Part shown: positions 5,751-7,214 of the stretch, in pieces | Position numbering within the stretch: the first letter of the stretch is position 1 | How the letters are laid out: each line of letters opens with the position of its first letter | Source: Pseudorhodobacter sp. | GTDB taxonomy: Bacteria > Pseudomonadota > Alphaproteobacteria > Rhodobacterales > Rhodobacteraceae | Direction: 5' to 3' | NCBI GenBank assembly: GCA_024641255.1 | Contig: JAHEDL010000026.1 | Location: 1 to 7,214, forward strand | Length of the DNA stretch: 7,214 nt | Made by a program: the position numbers and the translations under genes | The notes under the pieces: generated by a model | The model's database searches: none | Seen by the model: the letters and a program-made list of their open reading frames with translations, nothing else | What the model was told of the DNA's origin: nothing

Positions 5751-7214
5751 ATGAACCGCTTGAGTGTTGTTCTGGCCCTGCTGCCCAGCGTTGCGCTGGC
5801 AGAGGCCCCTGCCCCGCAAGTGCCGGTTTTTGCAGAGGAAACCGCCACGGCGGGGGTCACGCAGACCTATGGCGGCGAATGGGAATATATGGCGGGCGGC
5901 GGGGCGGCGACGCTGGATTGCAATGCCGATGCCAAGCCCGACCTGATTTTGGCCGGTGGCAGCAACCCGGCAAAGCTGTTCGTCAACCAAAGTCCGCAGG
6001 GAGGCGCGCTGCGGTTTGCCGAAACTGCAAGCGGGCTGGAAGAAACCGCGGTGCTGGGTGCCTATGCCATTGATATTGATAGCGATGGCATCAGCGATGT
6101 CGTGCTGTTGCGGCAAGGCGAAAACGAGGTGATGCGCGGGCTTGGTGACTGCAAGTTCAGCCGCGCCAATGAAGACTGGGGCTTTGACGGCGGCGATGCG
6201 TGGTCTACCGCGTTTTCGGCCACATGGGAAAAGGGCCAAAGCTGGCCGACGCTGGCGGTTGGCAACTATATCGACCGCAAGCAAGACATGTTTCCTTGGG
6301 GATCATGCACCGACAACTGGCTGCATCGCCCCGCTGGCCATAAATTTGCGGCCCCCCTGGCCTTGAAGCCCAGCTTTTGCGCGCTTTCGATGCTGTTCAC
6401 CGATTGGAACCGTTCGGGCACGCCCAGCCTGCGGGTGTCGAACGACCGCGAATATTACAAGGGCGGGCAAGAGCAATTGTGGCACATCGACCCCGATCAG
6501 CCGCCTGCGCTTTATACCGAGGCCGAGGGTTGGAAGCGGCTGCGGATTTGGGGCATGGGCATTGCCAGCTATGATCTGAACTTCGATGGCTACCCGGAAT
6601 ATTTCCTGACCTCGATGGCCGACAGCAAGTTGCAGACGCTGGCCGAACTGCCCGCAGCCGGCGGACCAAAACCAACTTTTGCCGATGTGGCCTTTGCCAA
6701 ACATGCAATTGCCCAGCGCCCCTATATTGGCACGGATCTGAACCCGTCGACCGGCTGGCACGCGCAGTTTGAAGATGTGAACAATGATGGTTACGCCGAT
6801 TTGTTCATCGCAAAAGGCAATGTCGACGCGATGCCGGATTTTGCCCTGCATGACCCCAACAACCTGCTGTTGCAGCGCAGCGATGGCACCTTTGAAGAGG
6901 CAGGCGACCGCGCAGGGGTGGCGGCAACCGGGCTGTCGCGCGGCGCGGCTTTGGCCGATTTCAACGCCGATGGGCTGATGGATCTGGTGGTGGTGAACCG
7001 ACACGAACCGGCGCAGATCTGGCGCAACACCAGCCCGGCGGCGGGGCATTGGATCAGCCTGTCGCTGCACCAAGACGGCACGAACCGCGATGCAATTGGC
7101 GCGTGGATCGAGGTGCAGATGGGCGACCATGTGCAGCGCCGCGAAATCACGCTTGGCGGTGGTCAGGGCGGTGGGATTCTTGGCCCGCGCAACTTTGGCC
7201 TTGGTGACAAGACC
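5751..7214 (+). CDS. Secreted FG-GAP/VCBS repeat protein, CRTAC1 type with ASPIC/UnbV-like domain (3' end cut by window edge)
   Basis: Reading is open from ATG 5751 to the right edge, 488 residues, with no stop yet. A Sec signal peptide is seen (MNRLSVVLALLPSVALA, likely cleavage after A17). The mature protein resembles an integrin-alpha-like beta-propeller. Calcium-binding loops of form DxNxDGxxD occur at D56-D64, D108-D116, D275-E283, D342-D350 and D403-D411, with a degraded one at D218-S226 (Asp to Ser). Residues about 447-486 (GAWIEVQMGDHVQ through NFGLGD) match the ASPIC/UnbV domain that ends CRTAC1-family proteins. Four cysteines (C57, C134, C186, C210) could form disulfides after export. 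The start is 3 nt after the haloperoxidase stop, with only a weak GGGA upstream, so translation is probably coupled. The molecular role of the family is poorly known; extracellular protein or matrix binding is usual for such propellers. A partner role to the upstream enzyme is inferred from gene order. Confidence 0.87.
   Translation, partial: MNRLSVVLALLPSVALAEAPAPQVPVFAEETATAGVTQTYGGEWEYMAGGGAATLDCNADAKPDLILAGGSNPAKLFVNQSPQGGALRFAETASGLEETAVLGAYAIDIDSDGISDVVLLRQGENEVMRGLGDCKFSRANEDWGFDGGDAWSTAFSATWEKGQSWPTLAVGNYIDRKQDMFPWGSCTDNWLHRPAGHKFAAPLALKPSFCALSMLFTDWNRSGTPSLRVSNDREYYKGGQEQLWHIDPDQPPALYTEAEGWKRLRIWGMGIASYDLNFDGYPEYFLTSMADSKLQTLAELPAAGGPKPTFADVAFAKHAIAQRPYIGTDLNPSTGWHAQFEDVNNDGYADLFIAKGNVDAMPDFALHDPNNLLLQRSDGTFEEAGDRAGVAATGLSRGAALADFNADGLMDLVVVNRHEPAQIWRNTSPAAGHWISLSLHQDGTNRDAIGAWIEVQMGDHVQRREITLGGGQGGGILGPRNFGLGDKT

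Noticed and set aside
1..7214. Mobile elements, CRISPR arrays, tRNA or rRNA genes, phage genes
   Set aside because: I looked on both strands and saw no transposase or integrase motifs, no regularly spaced repeats and no structured RNA genes. The window is filled by the six genes and their short gaps.

Overview
The window looks like chromosomal DNA from an alphaproteobacterium, most likely of the Rhodobacteraceae. The evidence is high GC with G/C-rich third positions, a ROK-type sugar repressor divergent from a xylose-type ABC importer, and an importer whose ATPase is half-sized with one nucleotide-binding domain. The assignment is inferred from protein style and gene order. No rRNA, tRNA, mobile element or CRISPR array is visible.

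Layout: (1) Positions 1-903, minus strand, hold the first 301 codons of a ROK-family transcriptional repressor (xylR-like), cut by the left edge. (2) Positions 904-1117 are the divergent control region, with Shine-Dalgarno sequences for both genes, a perfect 6-bp inverted repeat and a possible -35 element. (3) Positions 1118-4378, plus strand, are a xylose ABC importer in the order xylF (periplasmic binding protein), xylH (permease), xylG (ATPase). A strong hairpin plus T-run lies between xylF and xylH, and a second follows xylG. (4) Positions 4443-7214, plus strand, are a tight two-gene unit: a vanadium-dependent haloperoxidase/PAP2-type enzyme with a Tat-like signal peptide, then 3 nt later a secreted FG-GAP/CRTAC1-type protein with an ASPIC/UnbV-like C-terminus, cut by the right edge.

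How the parts work together: XylF should capture xylose in the periplasm. XylH with a XylG homodimer should import it, and the ROK protein is expected to repress the divergent promoter until the sugar or a derivative is present. The hairpin after xylF is placed to make more xylF message than xylHG message, the usual need for a binding-protein transporter. The two downstream genes are not obvious xylose genes. They encode exported proteins and look like a functional pair, an oxidising (or phosphate-ester-cleaving) enzyme with a calcium-binding beta-propeller partner.

The importer and repressor are ordinary. The haloperoxidase/FG-GAP pair is the part most worth following up.
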